This document shows, piece after piece, positions 49,188 to 58,824 of a DNA stretch of 64,000 nt. The DNA lies in contig JARVLF010000004.1 of the NCBI GenBank assembly GCA_030849465.1, forward strand, positions 186,001 through 250,000, given 5' to 3'. Each line of letters opens with the position of its first letter. Within the stretch, counting starts at the first letter, position 1. Position numbers and translations under genes: made by a program. Below the pieces are notes generated by a model that worked only from the letters and a program-made list of their open reading frames with translations, was not told where the DNA came from and made no database searches. Source of the stretch: Moesziomyces globuligerus. Its lineage: Eukaryota; Basidiomycota; Ustilaginomycetes; Ustilaginales; Ustilaginaceae.

Positions 49188-50537
49188 TCAGACTCGGAAG
49201 ACGAGAGCGACGCCCTCGTCGCCTGCGCCAATGAGCTTCCAACCTTTCGAGTTGGCCGGGTTGGCGTATGCGCCGACACCGCCGGTCTCGGCACCCTGAG
49301 TGAAGCCATCGTCCTTGCCGACGGCGAGGGCGAGAACGCCGTCGGTGAAGCCCTGCTGTGTGGCGATGCAGCCGCCGGTCCTTGCATCCCAGGTCTTGAT
49401 GGTGTGGTCTGCCGAAGAGGTGGAGAAGAGCGTGGTGCCCGGGTGGAGGGCGATGCCGGTGATGGCAGCATCGTGCATGACCTCGCAACGCATCTTGGCC
49501 AAGGAGAGATCCCAGACGATGGCCTTTCCTTCGGTGGAGGCGGTGATGACGTGGCCAGTGCGGTTGCCGCCGCCGACGTCGACGAACTGGATGCCCTCGA
49601 TGGACTCGCCCTCGGCGTGGCCGGTGAGCGAAGCAACGACGGAAGCAGCTCCGCCATTGTCGAGCGCGCCGATGTTGATGACGCGTACGTCACCGGCTGC
49701 GCCGCCGATGACGACGACGCGAGCGTCTGGCGAGACGGCGAGCTGGGTGAGACCGCCGTCGAGGTGGGTCTGGACCTTGGAGATGACCTCGGCGCTCCTC
49801 GGATCCCAGACGATGAGCGTACCGTCTTCGGCGCCGGTGACGAGACGCTTGCCGTCGGGAGTGAAGCTTCCGCACGAGACGGCGTCGCTGTGACCGGAAA
49901 AGACGTTCATGACGTCGCCCTTGGGAAGCTGCCACATCCAGACGGTGGAGTCGGCGCCACCTGCGGCGAGCACGCTGCCCTTGGGGTGCCAGTCGATCCA
50001 GACGACCTCATCGGGGCCTTCGAGCGTTGTGAGGAATTCCCAGGTCTTGAAGTCGTCGGTACGCTTGCGCCAGATGCGCACCGTGCCGTCCATACCGCCC
50101 GTTGCAGCGAGGTCGCCGGAAGCGTTGAAAAGCGCCGAGGTGACGCTGTCGGTGTGACCGCCGAGGCGCACGACCTCGGAGCCGTCCTGAGTGTTCCAGA
50201 TCCAGCCACCGTCGTCCTCCCCACCGCTGAGGGCCAAGGGAGGGTTGGGATAAGAGGGATGCAAGGAGACGGAGAAGACCGACTTGCGGTGCGAGTAGAA
50301 GGCGGCTATCGAGTTGTCGATGAACTCTTCTTGGCCGGGACCAGGACCAGCGCCCTGCTCGCCATCGTGGGCAGCTTCGTCGTCGCTGTCGTCGTCCATG
50401 GGGATGTCGCCCTCCTCGTCGTGTTCGGGAACCACCTCCTGGATGTCGTCGTTGGCGAGGTCAGAGCCGTAGTCGGCATCCTCGTGCGCGTCGACAGCCT
50501 GGGCGGCGTCGTTCTGGTGGGGTTGTGAAGAACTCAT
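49188..50537 (-). CDS. SQT1: WD40 protein SQT1/AAMP, chaperone of ribosomal protein uL16
   Basis: Single exon, 449 residues from the ATG at 50537 (MSSSQPHQND). A highly acidic N-terminal tail of about 75 residues (Asp/Glu-rich, containing PMDDDSDDEA) precedes an eight-repeat WD40 propeller with recognisable blades: GGEDDGGWIWNTQDG, GGMDGTVRIWRKR, GGADSTVWMWQLPKGD, GAEDGTLIVWDPRS, and SSADHTIKTWDARTGG. The GDVMNVFSGHSDAVSCGSF stretch is typical of the AAMP/Sqt1 group. Yeast Sqt1 binds nascent uL16 (Rpl10) cotranslationally and protects it until it joins the 60S subunit. That role is inferred from the family. It diverges from ATG1. Confidence 0.88.
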   Translation of the reverse strand: MSSSQPHQNDAAQAVDAHEDADYGSDLANDDIQEVVPEHDEEGDIPMDDDSDDEAAHDGEQGAGPGPGQEEFIDNSIAAFYSHRKSVFSVSLHPSYPNPPLALSGGEDDGGWIWNTQDGSEVVRLGGHTDSVTSALFNASGDLAATGGMDGTVRIWRKRTDDFKTWEFLTTLEGPDEVVWIDWHPKGSVLAAGGADSTVWMWQLPKGDVMNVFSGHSDAVSCGSFTPDGKRLVTGAEDGTLIVWDPRSAEVISKVQTHLDGGLTQLAVSPDARVVVIGGAAGDVRVINIGALDNGGAASVVASLTGHAEGESIEGIQFVDVGGGNRTGHVITASTEGKAIVWDLSLAKMRCEVMHDAAITGIALHPGTTLFSTSSADHTIKTWDARTGGCIATQQGFTDGVLALAVGKDDGFTQGAETGGVGAYANPANSKGWKLIGAGDEGVALVFRV

Positions 50538-51711
50538 GGCGGCGCTTTCGTTATAGCTGAGTCGACAACGGAAGCAGGGATGTTGGTGGCGAGAAGGCAA
50601 GGTCCCTCAGCCGTCCTAGGAAGTGAGATTGCCGCTTCCGTCGCTTCCAGGCAATGCAGTGCTGTATGGACCAAGAAGTGGCTGAGCTGCATCGGCGTTA
50701 AGAAGGTCAATCACGACTCCACAAATTTTCGAGTGCTTCGCGCTGAACGTGCAGAAGCTGAAATTCTGAGGCTTGTGTGGCAGCGGCAGAGCTAACAACT
50801 TCAATATAATCGAAACGAGCTGGTGTGGAGGCATGGCGAAAAAAAAGGGCCGATGCAGTCGACTGAGCCCGTGTTGCGCGCGGGGCGGCGAGATTAGGTG
50901 CTCGCCAGTGCGCTCAGCCAAAGGAGGAGCGAGATCAACAGGACCCTGAATCCGGATTGCGGCGGTGCGTCAGCCTCTCCAACTCGAGCAGAGCCACAGA
51001 GGCTCGCTCGGCTTGAGCGCGGCAAGACGGCTGGCTCAGGCTGGCTCAGGCTGGCTCAGGCTGGCTCAGGCCATCCGCCTCGCGCGGCACTCCACCGTCT
51101 GCCGACTGCCATCGCGTGCTGTACGCCAACCACACGGCCAGGGGCTCCCACCCAATCAGCCACCCAACGCTCGCACACACACATACACACACCTACCCTC
51201 TCGGTCGCTCTGCAAAACATCCCGCACTCTACCATCATCTCCGCTTCCATCGCACCCCGTCCCTAGCAGACCAGCCACACCAGCTCGCGCGTTCAACCCG
51301 GCGCCCCTCTGCTTCCGCTCGGACCTACTTATCGCTCGTAAGCTTATCTGCCGCATTCCGCTCAGCGCCATCATCTAGCCAAGCCCAGTCAGCCCTCTTC
51401 CCCGTCTCTACCTCCCACCGACTTGACCTACCTTCCCAAACGCCGACTCTCCGTTGCCCAGAACGTCGGCCCTCGATCCGTCCACACTGTCCGCCATCAC
51501 GAGGCGCACTCAGCGTCCATCGTTCAACCGCGCACCCTGTCGATCTCGCATCGACGCACCCTAGTCTCGCCTGCCAAGCTCAGAGTCGGCATCTGGGCTG
51601 CCGCCCTTTCCGTTGCCGCTGCTGCTACTGTCATCACCGCAGTCGCCGCCGCCGCCGCCGTCGCTGCTCGCACAACTGCATCCCCCCATCTAAAGCCACC
51701 ATCCCTTCCCC
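50538..51711. promoter_or_regulatory. Divergent intergenic region, SQT1 / ATG1
   Basis: 1.17 kb. A 10-bp tandem repeat lies at 51031-51070. From about 51150 to the ATG1 start the strand is pyrimidine-, CA- and GCC-rich, as expected of a long leader. No coding region is recognised. Confidence 0.55.
51031..51070 (+). repeat. Tandem repeat (CTGGCTCAGG)x4
   Basis: Four perfect contiguous copies of a 10-bp unit, one helical turn each, about 640 bp upstream of the ATG1 start and 490 bp upstream of SQT1. Confidence 0.93.
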
Positions 51712-54700
51712 ATGTCCAAAGGACCGTCCAGTCGAGATGAATCACGCATCGGCGACTTTGTTGTCCAACACGAGATCGGCAAGGGCTCCTTCGCCGTCGT
51801 CCACAAGGGCTATCGCATCCAGCCCCGCGAGCCCGTCGCCATCAAGATCGTCACACGCAAGAAGCTCACGCCCAAGCTCCTTGACAATCTCGAGGGCGAG
51901 ATCGCCATCCTGAAAGCCATCCATCACCCCAACATTGTCGAGCTCAAGGAATGCCTCAAGACAGAGCACCAGATCTACCTCGTCATGGCATTCTGCGCTT
52001 CCGGCGATCTCTCCCAGTACATCAAGAAGCGCTTCGACATCTACGAACGTGCCGGCATCCCGCAACCAGGCGCACTCTCCCGCGCAACGCCATCGTATCC
52101 GCATCCCGCAGATGGGGGCCTCAACGAGACCATCGTGCGTTCCATCCTCACCCAGCTGGCCGCCGCCCTCGAGTTCATGCGAGGCCGCGATATCGTCCAT
52201 CGCGACATCAAGCCCCAGAACCTCCTTCTCCAACCGCCCGACCCAGCCTTCCTCGCCCTCGGCAATCCACCAGAGATCCCCCAGGTCAAGGTCGCCGACT
52301 TTGGCTTTGCTCGACATCTCAGCGTCAACACGCTTGCGGAGACCCTCTGCGGCTCGCCTCTCTACATGGCTCCCGAGATCCTCCGCTACGAAAAGTACGA
52401 TGCCAAGGCCGATCTCTGGTCCGTCGGCGCAGTCCTCTTCGAGATGACCGTAGGAAAGCCACCGTTCAAGGCAGCAAATCACGTCGAGCTCCTCAAGCGC
52501 ATCGAGCGTGGTGAGGATCGCATCAAGTTCCCCGATGAGCGATCCGCAGGCTCCCTCGCCAGAGAGGCGGCTCGCCGCCAAGAGCTCGGAGAACCGCCCC
52601 TTCTTCCCCCGCATCCAGTCTCCGACGATGTTAAGACCCTCATCCGTCAGCTCCTCCGCCAGCGTCCCGTCGGTCGCATGAGCTTCGACGATTTCTTCAG
52701 CAGCCCCGTCATCCGCGATTTCAGGGCTTCCATTCGCCCACACGCACAAGCTGACGCCTTGGAGAGGTACGAGGATCTGCAAAGGAGCGACCGCAGTCTC
52801 ATCCTTCCGTCCTCATCCGCTATCAAGGAAGCGTCTCCTCCACGCGCTGAGGCTCCGTCCGACGCCACAAATTCGCCCACTGCGATCAGCCCAGCATCGC
52901 CTCGCCCCCGAGCTGAACCCAGAGCGCCACAGGAGGACAAGCCGTCAACTAGACAGGCAGACGTCTCGCAAATAGCCGCAGCATTGCCAGCCCCTCTCAG
53001 TCGGACGCCTTCAGAGGCCACCAGGCCGACGCGGGTCATTCCTCGCACCTTCTCCGCAAAGTACGTCACAGGCGAGCCCGATCGCCGTCACGACGAGGCA
53101 GACAAACGAGCTCCTGCCAATATGGCACGCACACCCAGTTCGCCCGGTTTCCCGGACAAATCGCTCGTCTCCGACGGTCGCGACGACGACACAGGCGCTC
53201 ACCCTGGCGCGAGCAATCCGGCGGCTTCAAGAGAGGGCGAAGATAGCTTCCTCGGAAAGGAGTACGTCATGATCGAGAAACGCAACGTTGAAGTCAACGC
53301 GCTCGCCGACGAACTCGCCGCTTCGCCGCAGACCCGAATGTCGCTAGCTTCGCGAAGGCCCTCACGACTGTCGCGGCTAAGTTCGGGTGCTCTTCCCACA
53401 CCCTCGGACATTTCGCCTCCGACGCCTGCATCAACCAATCCCGGCTCCAATCCCATCCGAATCACCAGCAACGTCAGCTCTTCCCCCACGGCTGGTGCCT
53501 TCGCCCTCCCGCCTGGCGCACGGCCTTCGTCAGTGCCGCGTCGAACCAGTCTCTCTTCCTCAGGCTCGCCCTCGACTCGCCAGACCGGACAGGTCATCAC
53601 TGCGGGTGATGCGGCTGCGAGCACACAGACATCGCGTCGCGATGGCCCCTCCTCATCGTCGCCACGGGAAGACGTGAGCATGCTCGGCCAGAAGCTGGCC
53701 AGCATCGGACTGCCTGGTTCGTCTGGGGGAGGGCCCTCGAGTGCTCTGGCCAAAGCGATCAGCATGGCGTCTCTGCGCTTATTTGGCGTTCCGTCAGGCG
53801 TCTCGCTTCGAGATGCTGCTGCGCTTGTCCGCACACGCGCCCAGAGGCGCGGCATCTTGAGATCGTCATCCGAGACGTACGATGAGGTCGAGCTGAGCCT
53901 CCTGAGCGCGCTCGAGGACCTGGGGCAGAAGGCTTTTGTTCTTTCAGAGTTTGCAGACTCCAAGCTCGCCCACTTCTTCCCGGATGGCCCGCATCAACTT
54001 TCCCAAGACCTGGACGCCTCGACTGCGACAGGTGTCTCACCGGGACGCCTCAGCGCGCAAGGCTCTGCACGCAGGGTTGGGTCGGTATCGTCGTCGTCAT
54101 CGTCGGCACTGGATCCGCTCGCCGCCGAAGCCGCATCAGCGGAAGCACTGATGCTGTACGTGCGCAGCTTGGCGTTCCTCCAACGAGCCATCGGGCTTAC
54201 GCGAAAGCATGTGGAGTCGCGTACGCGCCCGGGTGCGCCCGCTGTGACGAGTGCCGAGCTCAATGACGTGGTGCAGTGGCTGCGAGCGCGCTTCAACGAG
54301 GTATACGACAAGGCCGATTTTGCAAGGTCGCGATGCAACGAGTTACCCGAATCGGCGCAGCAGGTGGACAAGCTGATCTTTGACAAAGCGGTCGAGGTTG
54401 CCCGTGCGGCGGCTACGGACGAACTGGAGAACAACCGCGAAGGCAGCGGATGGGATCCGTCGCACTGCCTCCTGGCGTACGAAACGGCCAGCTCGATGCT
54501 CTCGTCGCTGCTGGATCCGGGCGAGGACGCTCTCAGCCTGAGCGAAGGTAGCATTCTGATGATTGACAAGTACGTCAAGAGCATCAACAAGCGCCTCGTC
54601 ACACTGCAGGAGCAGTTTGGCGGTAGCACGTCCGGTAACATGGCCGTCGGCAGCAGTCCAGGCGGGGTGGATGCCGAGACTCGCCCGGGCGAGAGTCGCA

Positions 54701-54750
54701 GCAGGACTGATTCGCCGCTGTCGAATCCTTCACCGGCGTTTTCTCGCTGA
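51712..54750 (+). CDS. ATG1: Autophagy-initiating Ser/Thr kinase ATG1
   Basis: Single exon, 1012 residues. The kinase domain opens the protein (residues about 14-345): FVVQHEIGKGSFAVVHKG, catalytic Lys in VAIKIVTRKKL, HRDIKPQNLLL, DFGFARHLS, then TLCGSPLYMAPEIL with the activating Thr, and a long insert in the C-lobe (SLAREAARRQELGEPPLLPPH). A disordered Ser/Pro-rich middle includes EYVMIEKRNVEVNALADELA, a stretch conserved in fungal Atg1. The C-terminal MIT-like early-autophagy domain (about 735-945) contains SEFADSKLAHFF and ALMLYVRSLAFLQRAIGL, and would bind Atg13. ATG1 acts in the Atg1-Atg13-Atg17 complex at the phagophore assembly site under TOR control. Confidence 0.95.
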   Translation: MSKGPSSRDESRIGDFVVQHEIGKGSFAVVHKGYRIQPREPVAIKIVTRKKLTPKLLDNLEGEIAILKAIHHPNIVELKECLKTEHQIYLVMAFCASGDLSQYIKKRFDIYERAGIPQPGALSRATPSYPHPADGGLNETIVRSILTQLAAALEFMRGRDIVHRDIKPQNLLLQPPDPAFLALGNPPEIPQVKVADFGFARHLSVNTLAETLCGSPLYMAPEILRYEKYDAKADLWSVGAVLFEMTVGKPPFKAANHVELLKRIERGEDRIKFPDERSAGSLAREAARRQELGEPPLLPPHPVSDDVKTLIRQLLRQRPVGRMSFDDFFSSPVIRDFRASIRPHAQADALERYEDLQRSDRSLILPSSSAIKEASPPRAEAPSDATNSPTAISPASPRPRAEPRAPQEDKPSTRQADVSQIAAALPAPLSRTPSEATRPTRVIPRTFSAKYVTGEPDRRHDEADKRAPANMARTPSSPGFPDKSLVSDGRDDDTGAHPGASNPAASREGEDSFLGKEYVMIEKRNVEVNALADELAASPQTRMSLASRRPSRLSRLSSGALPTPSDISPPTPASTNPGSNPIRITSNVSSSPTAGAFALPPGARPSSVPRRTSLSSSGSPSTRQTGQVITAGDAAASTQTSRRDGPSSSSPREDVSMLGQKLASIGLPGSSGGGPSSALAKAISMASLRLFGVPSGVSLRDAAALVRTRAQRRGILRSSSETYDEVELSLLSALEDLGQKAFVLSEFADSKLAHFFPDGPHQLSQDLDASTATGVSPGRLSAQGSARRVGSVSSSSSSALDPLAAEAASAEALMLYVRSLAFLQRAIGLTRKHVESRTRPGAPAVTSAELNDVVQWLRARFNEVYDKADFARSRCNELPESAQQVDKLIFDKAVEVARAAATDELENNREGSGWDPSHCLLAYETASSMLSSLLDPGEDALSLSEGSILMIDKYVKSINKRLVTLQEQFGGSTSGNMAVGSSPGGVDAETRPGESRSRTDSPLSNPSPAFSR

Positions 54751-54957
54751 ACCGCGCAACTGCGTGTCCAGCACTCAGCCATCTTGTTCCATTAGTTAGG
54801 GGCCACACACATCACGCCCTGCTTTGCGTCCTTGTCGTAACGTTTTGTAAGTTGGTGCCAGGCTGACGGCTCTCTTCGTCATTAAATTTGCATTGTATGC
54901 CCGCACGGCTCGACGCAGGCTGATGAGCCCGCATGCGCAGAAGTGGTCCATGCTTGA

Positions 54958-56792
54958 TCACTGGTCGGCGGGTTGGGGCGATGGAGCGTCTCGGTCGTCT
55001 TGGTAGAGGCGGCGCATTTCGGTACCGAGGTCGACACGGCGCTTCCCTTCGATGAACTCCATGGCCTCCTTGTAGGTCTGAGGCAGCACCTGACGGTCGG
55101 TGGTGCCGAGGTCGAAGCTGAAGTGGAACTGCCAGAGTGTTGCGGCAGCGACAGCAAAGCGTCAGCGGAGTCTGTCAACTGCATGAGAGCGCCAAATGGG
55201 ACTGGATACGTACGGTGTTGCTCTTCTTGCGCTCGCCGGTTTCGAGATCGACGACCTCGGCGAGGACGGTGACGCCGGCGATGGTGTGTTGCTGCGGATG
55301 TTGCTGCGGCTCAGAAGTGTAGACGATCTGGGACGAGAGCTGGAGCATGGCACCAATGGGCACGGGGGCGTGGAACGAGAGCGCATCGAGCGAAAGAAAT
55401 TGCACATGTCGGTTGACCAAGGAAGCTGAACGAGAGAAGAGGTGTCAGTGTGATGGGTTGCAAGGCTTGACACGGCCTCGGTGGAGCTTACCTGAGACCA
55501 TCCATGCGAGCTCGTAGGCGGAACGCATGAGGAAGCCGCCAAAGATCTTCTGGTGGACGTTGCGCTGCTGTGGATGCATATGCATGGTGGTGCTCATGCT
55601 AGTGCGACGCACGGGCACCAGTGTGGATCCATCCGAGCTAGGAGCTGGTTCAATCTTCATTGCGGGCCCATGAAGGTCGTCCGTGTTGGCGAACATGCCG
55701 GCGTGCAGACCGCGGAGGTATTGGCTATGGAGTAGGAAGGCTTCCTCCTTGCTGGGCGGCACCTTTTCGAGCGACGAAGCGGCCTCAGCTCGCTTGCGAT
55801 TCTTATGACTCTGACCCATAGCGAAAAGAGCCTTCTCGGCCTCGGTCTCGAGCAAGAGCGGTGCAATGCGTTGACTCTTGAGGGTATGCGCGTTTCGAGC
55901 GGCCATGGTGAAGCGGCCGGTGAGGCAGATCTTGTTGGGAGTCAAGGGCGCAGTGAGCTGCTCGATGCTCACAAAGACTTCCATACTGCTGGCGCCAACG
56001 TATATGACGTGACCGCTGAGGCGATAGTTGGCGTCGGCGGTGAGGGGAGCGAGAAGGTCGAGTCGATCGACCGAGGCGGTCACAATGTAGATTGGTGCAG
56101 AGACCTCGCCCGGTCGTCCGCCAAGGGCATGCTGGTATGAAACTACAGAGAAGCGGAGCGGATCACAAAAGGCAGTCAGCAGGAGTGGCGAGCGCGGAGA
56201 TGAAGGCTGGGCAGGACTACTCACTTCCGCCTGCCAAGCTGTCGAGGTCCTCGAGCACTTTGCCGAGCCGAATGAGGCCGGAGGTTGCGATGTACTTTTC
56301 CAGCAGCTCAGGATCCTCGGTGAAAGGCAGGTAGAGCTCGACGTAGCTGTCCTGCATGCGCTTTGGCTCGAGCATGGACTGGGGAAGCTCGAAGGTGGAC
56401 GGCGCTGCGGACGAGGAGGACGATTCCCCGGCCGAGGGCTGCTGCGATTGGGATTGCATCTCCTTCATCCAGCTCCTACGAGGTGCGAGGCGCGCTGGAT
56501 AGAGCAAGGGAAGCAATGGGTCAGCTCACGGAAAAAGGGGAGATGCGACGGGCTGGCGTTTCGAGGAACGCTTACTGGGCATGCTGAGCTTCAGTTTCTG
56601 TGGGTGGCCTCCCCTCACTTGGGCCATGAGCTTATGGATCTCGCGAACGGCATTGGTCTCTTGGAGCGGCGATGCCTGCTGTGTGAGACAACGCTTGCCC
56701 GTGGCAGCTCGTGGAAGCTCGACGTTGGGTCTGGTAAAGCTGCGGATGACGGCTCGAGTGAGCGTCGACGATGTGGAGGACTTGGAGAGCAT
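54958..56792 (-). CDS. Mitochondrial acyl-CoA thioesterase, ACOT9-like, double hotdog
   Basis: Five exons on the minus strand: 56792-56576, 56494-56225, 56142-55492, 55425-55214 and 55128-54958. Introns are 81, 82, 66 and 85 nt. The product is 506 residues. It hydrolyses acyl-CoAs. The N-terminus (MLSKSSTSSTLTRAVIRSFTR) is a likely mitochondrial presequence. The first hotdog domain starts in exon 2 (DSYVELYLPFTEDPELLEKY) and runs into exon 3 (LDLLAPLTADANYRLSGHV, VGASSMEVFVSIEQL). The second has HPQQRNVHQKIFGGFLMRSAYELAW, then LVNRHVQFLSLDALSFHAPVP in exon 4 and GTTDRQVLPQTYKEAMEF in exon 5. This bipartite layout is that of ACOT9/ACOT10. Exon 2's acceptor (CTCTATCCAG) is the least certain junction. 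It converges on ATG1 (207 bp). Confidence 0.9.
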
Positions 56793-57405
56793 GGCGAAGG
56801 CGACGGCCGGAAGCGTCTCGGACCCGGACAAAGGCCAACGCTTTAAATCGTGCAGGTTCTTGGAAGTGCTGGCCTTGCTGACAAGCCGTATGACTGTTTG
56901 ACCCTTCCGAAGTATGCCGAACCAAGCGACAGAGGATGATGCTAAGGGAAGATGATCTCGCGTCCCGAACCGTCACGCGGCGCTGGCGGACGCATGCTCA
57001 GGGTCCCTCGGAACCCCACATGAGCACATCGGACCTTTCCGACGAACCGCAACCAGATCTACTCGGCCGAAAACGCACCCAGACGAAGTGCGCAGAAACC
57101 GACGTCTTCCTGGCTCACGTTCTCGCCCCGGAGGTTCAAGCGAACAACCCATGACACTCTTCACGCCGAGACTGATGCTTGAGGCTCGCATCGAGGCAGT
57201 CAGAACGGTCGGTCAACGGTGTACAGCGAGAGTGGATGGCCACGGCGGTATCAACCTTTGCACTCGGGCGATGGCTCACGAACGAGACGTGTGAGGACCT
57301 TGAAATGCGAGATGGTATTGCTATAGAGTGGGGACGAAAGATTCTGTACAACTACAAAGTGAAACACGAACAATGGACAAAGGGACGAGGCACGACGACG
57401 GGCAC
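56793..57405. other. Thioesterase upstream region / RNR2 3' flank
   Basis: 613 bp without recognisable gene or repeat. Confidence 0.5.
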
Positions 57406-58824
57406 TTAGAAGTCCTCCTCCAACGAGAAAGCATGTGCGTTCTTCTGAGTGCCGTCGCCGCTCTCACCACCCTCTCGGCGAGCGACACCAGCCTTGGCGT
57501 ACTCGGCCACCTTCTTCTCGAAGAAGTTGGTCTGTGGAACAGGAAGGACCAAACGTCAGCTCTCGAATACGTAAGTGCCACAAAAATCGCGGTGACTAGT
57601 CGACTTACCTTGCCTTCCATGCTAATGTTCTGCATGAAGTCGAAAGGGTTGCTGACGCCGTAGAAAACGGGGTTTCCCAGCTGAGTCAAGAGACGATCCG
57701 CGACGTAGCGGACGTATTGGCTCATGAGCGAGACATTCATGCCGATCATGCTGACAGGGATCGAGTCCCGAATGAAGGCTGTCTCGATCTCGACGGCCTC
57801 GGTGATGATCTTGAGGACAGTGTCGGGATGCGCGCGCTTCTTGAGGTGGCTGAAGAGGAGACAGGCGAAGTCGGTGTGCAGACCTTCGTCGCGCGAGATG
57901 AGCTCGTTGGAGAAGGTGAGACCGGGCATGAGGCCGCGCTTCTTGAGCCAGAAGATGGAAGCAAACGAGCCGGAGAAGAAGATGCCCTCGACGGCGGCGA
58001 AGGCGACGAGGCGCTCGGCGAAGGTGGCGCGTCGGTCGCTGATCCAGCGGAGAGCCCAGTCGGCCTTCTGCTTGACGACGGGGATGGTCTCGACGGCGTC
58101 AAAGAGGTGCTCACGCTGCTCGGGCTCGCGGATGTAGGTGTCGATGAGGAGCGAGTAGGTCTCGGAGTGGATGTTCTCCATCATGATCTGGAAGCCGTAG
58201 AAGCAGCGGGCCTCGGCGGCCTGGACCTCGGAGCTGAAGCGCTCGACGAGGTTTTCGTTGACAATGCCGTCCGAGGCGGCGAAGAAGGCAAGGACGTGAG
58301 AGATGAAGTGGCGCTCGTTGTCGTTGAGCTTGTTGTCCCAGTCGTGAAGGTCCTTGGAGAGGTCGATCTCCTCGGCAGTCCAGAAGGAAGCCTCGGCCTT
58401 CTTGTACATCTGCCAGATCTGTTGTGCGCAGCGTGCAAAAGATGGTATGCGTCAGTCGATGCGCTGTTGACAAGACGGAAGAAAAGTGCGAAGAACTTAC
58501 CTCGTGGTAGCGGATGGGGAAGAGAACGAAACGGCGGGAGGTCTCGACGAGTAGGGGCTCCTCCTCCTCGGGAAGGTCGACCTCACCGACGAACTTGCCA
58601 TGCAGATCATCGTCGTTGTCGGCAGCGTCGACCTTGGAAGCAGAGTCAGCCTTCTTGCCCTTGGTGAGGAAGCCAGGCTCGGAGAAGTCGTCGTCATCGG
58701 CGTTGGCGAGGTTGAGCTTGGCGGCCGCCTTCTTGGAAGGCGTGGCGTTGACGTCCATACCGGCAAGGCCAGCTGCGACCTTCTTGGAAGGGGTCTCGAG
58801 GTTGTGTTGTGTCACGGCAGACAT
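57406..58824 (-). CDS. RNR2: Ribonucleotide reductase small subunit RNR2
   Basis: Three exons on the minus strand: 58824-58501, 58418-57609 and 57531-57406. Introns are 82 and 77 nt, both phase 0. The product is 419 residues. The subunit houses the diiron-tyrosyl radical that drives deoxynucleotide synthesis. The N-terminal 80 residues are divergent and include a twice-occurring TPSKKxAA motif (AKL rich). The core reads [11 protein letters not shown] / [19 protein letters not shown] across intron 1, then [37 protein letters not shown], and [14 protein letters not shown] with iron-ligand Asp/Glu/His. It ends in FSLEEDF, the C-terminal heptad that docks into the large subunit. The upstream region carries three ACGCGT boxes, which suggests G1/S control. 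Confidence 0.97.
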
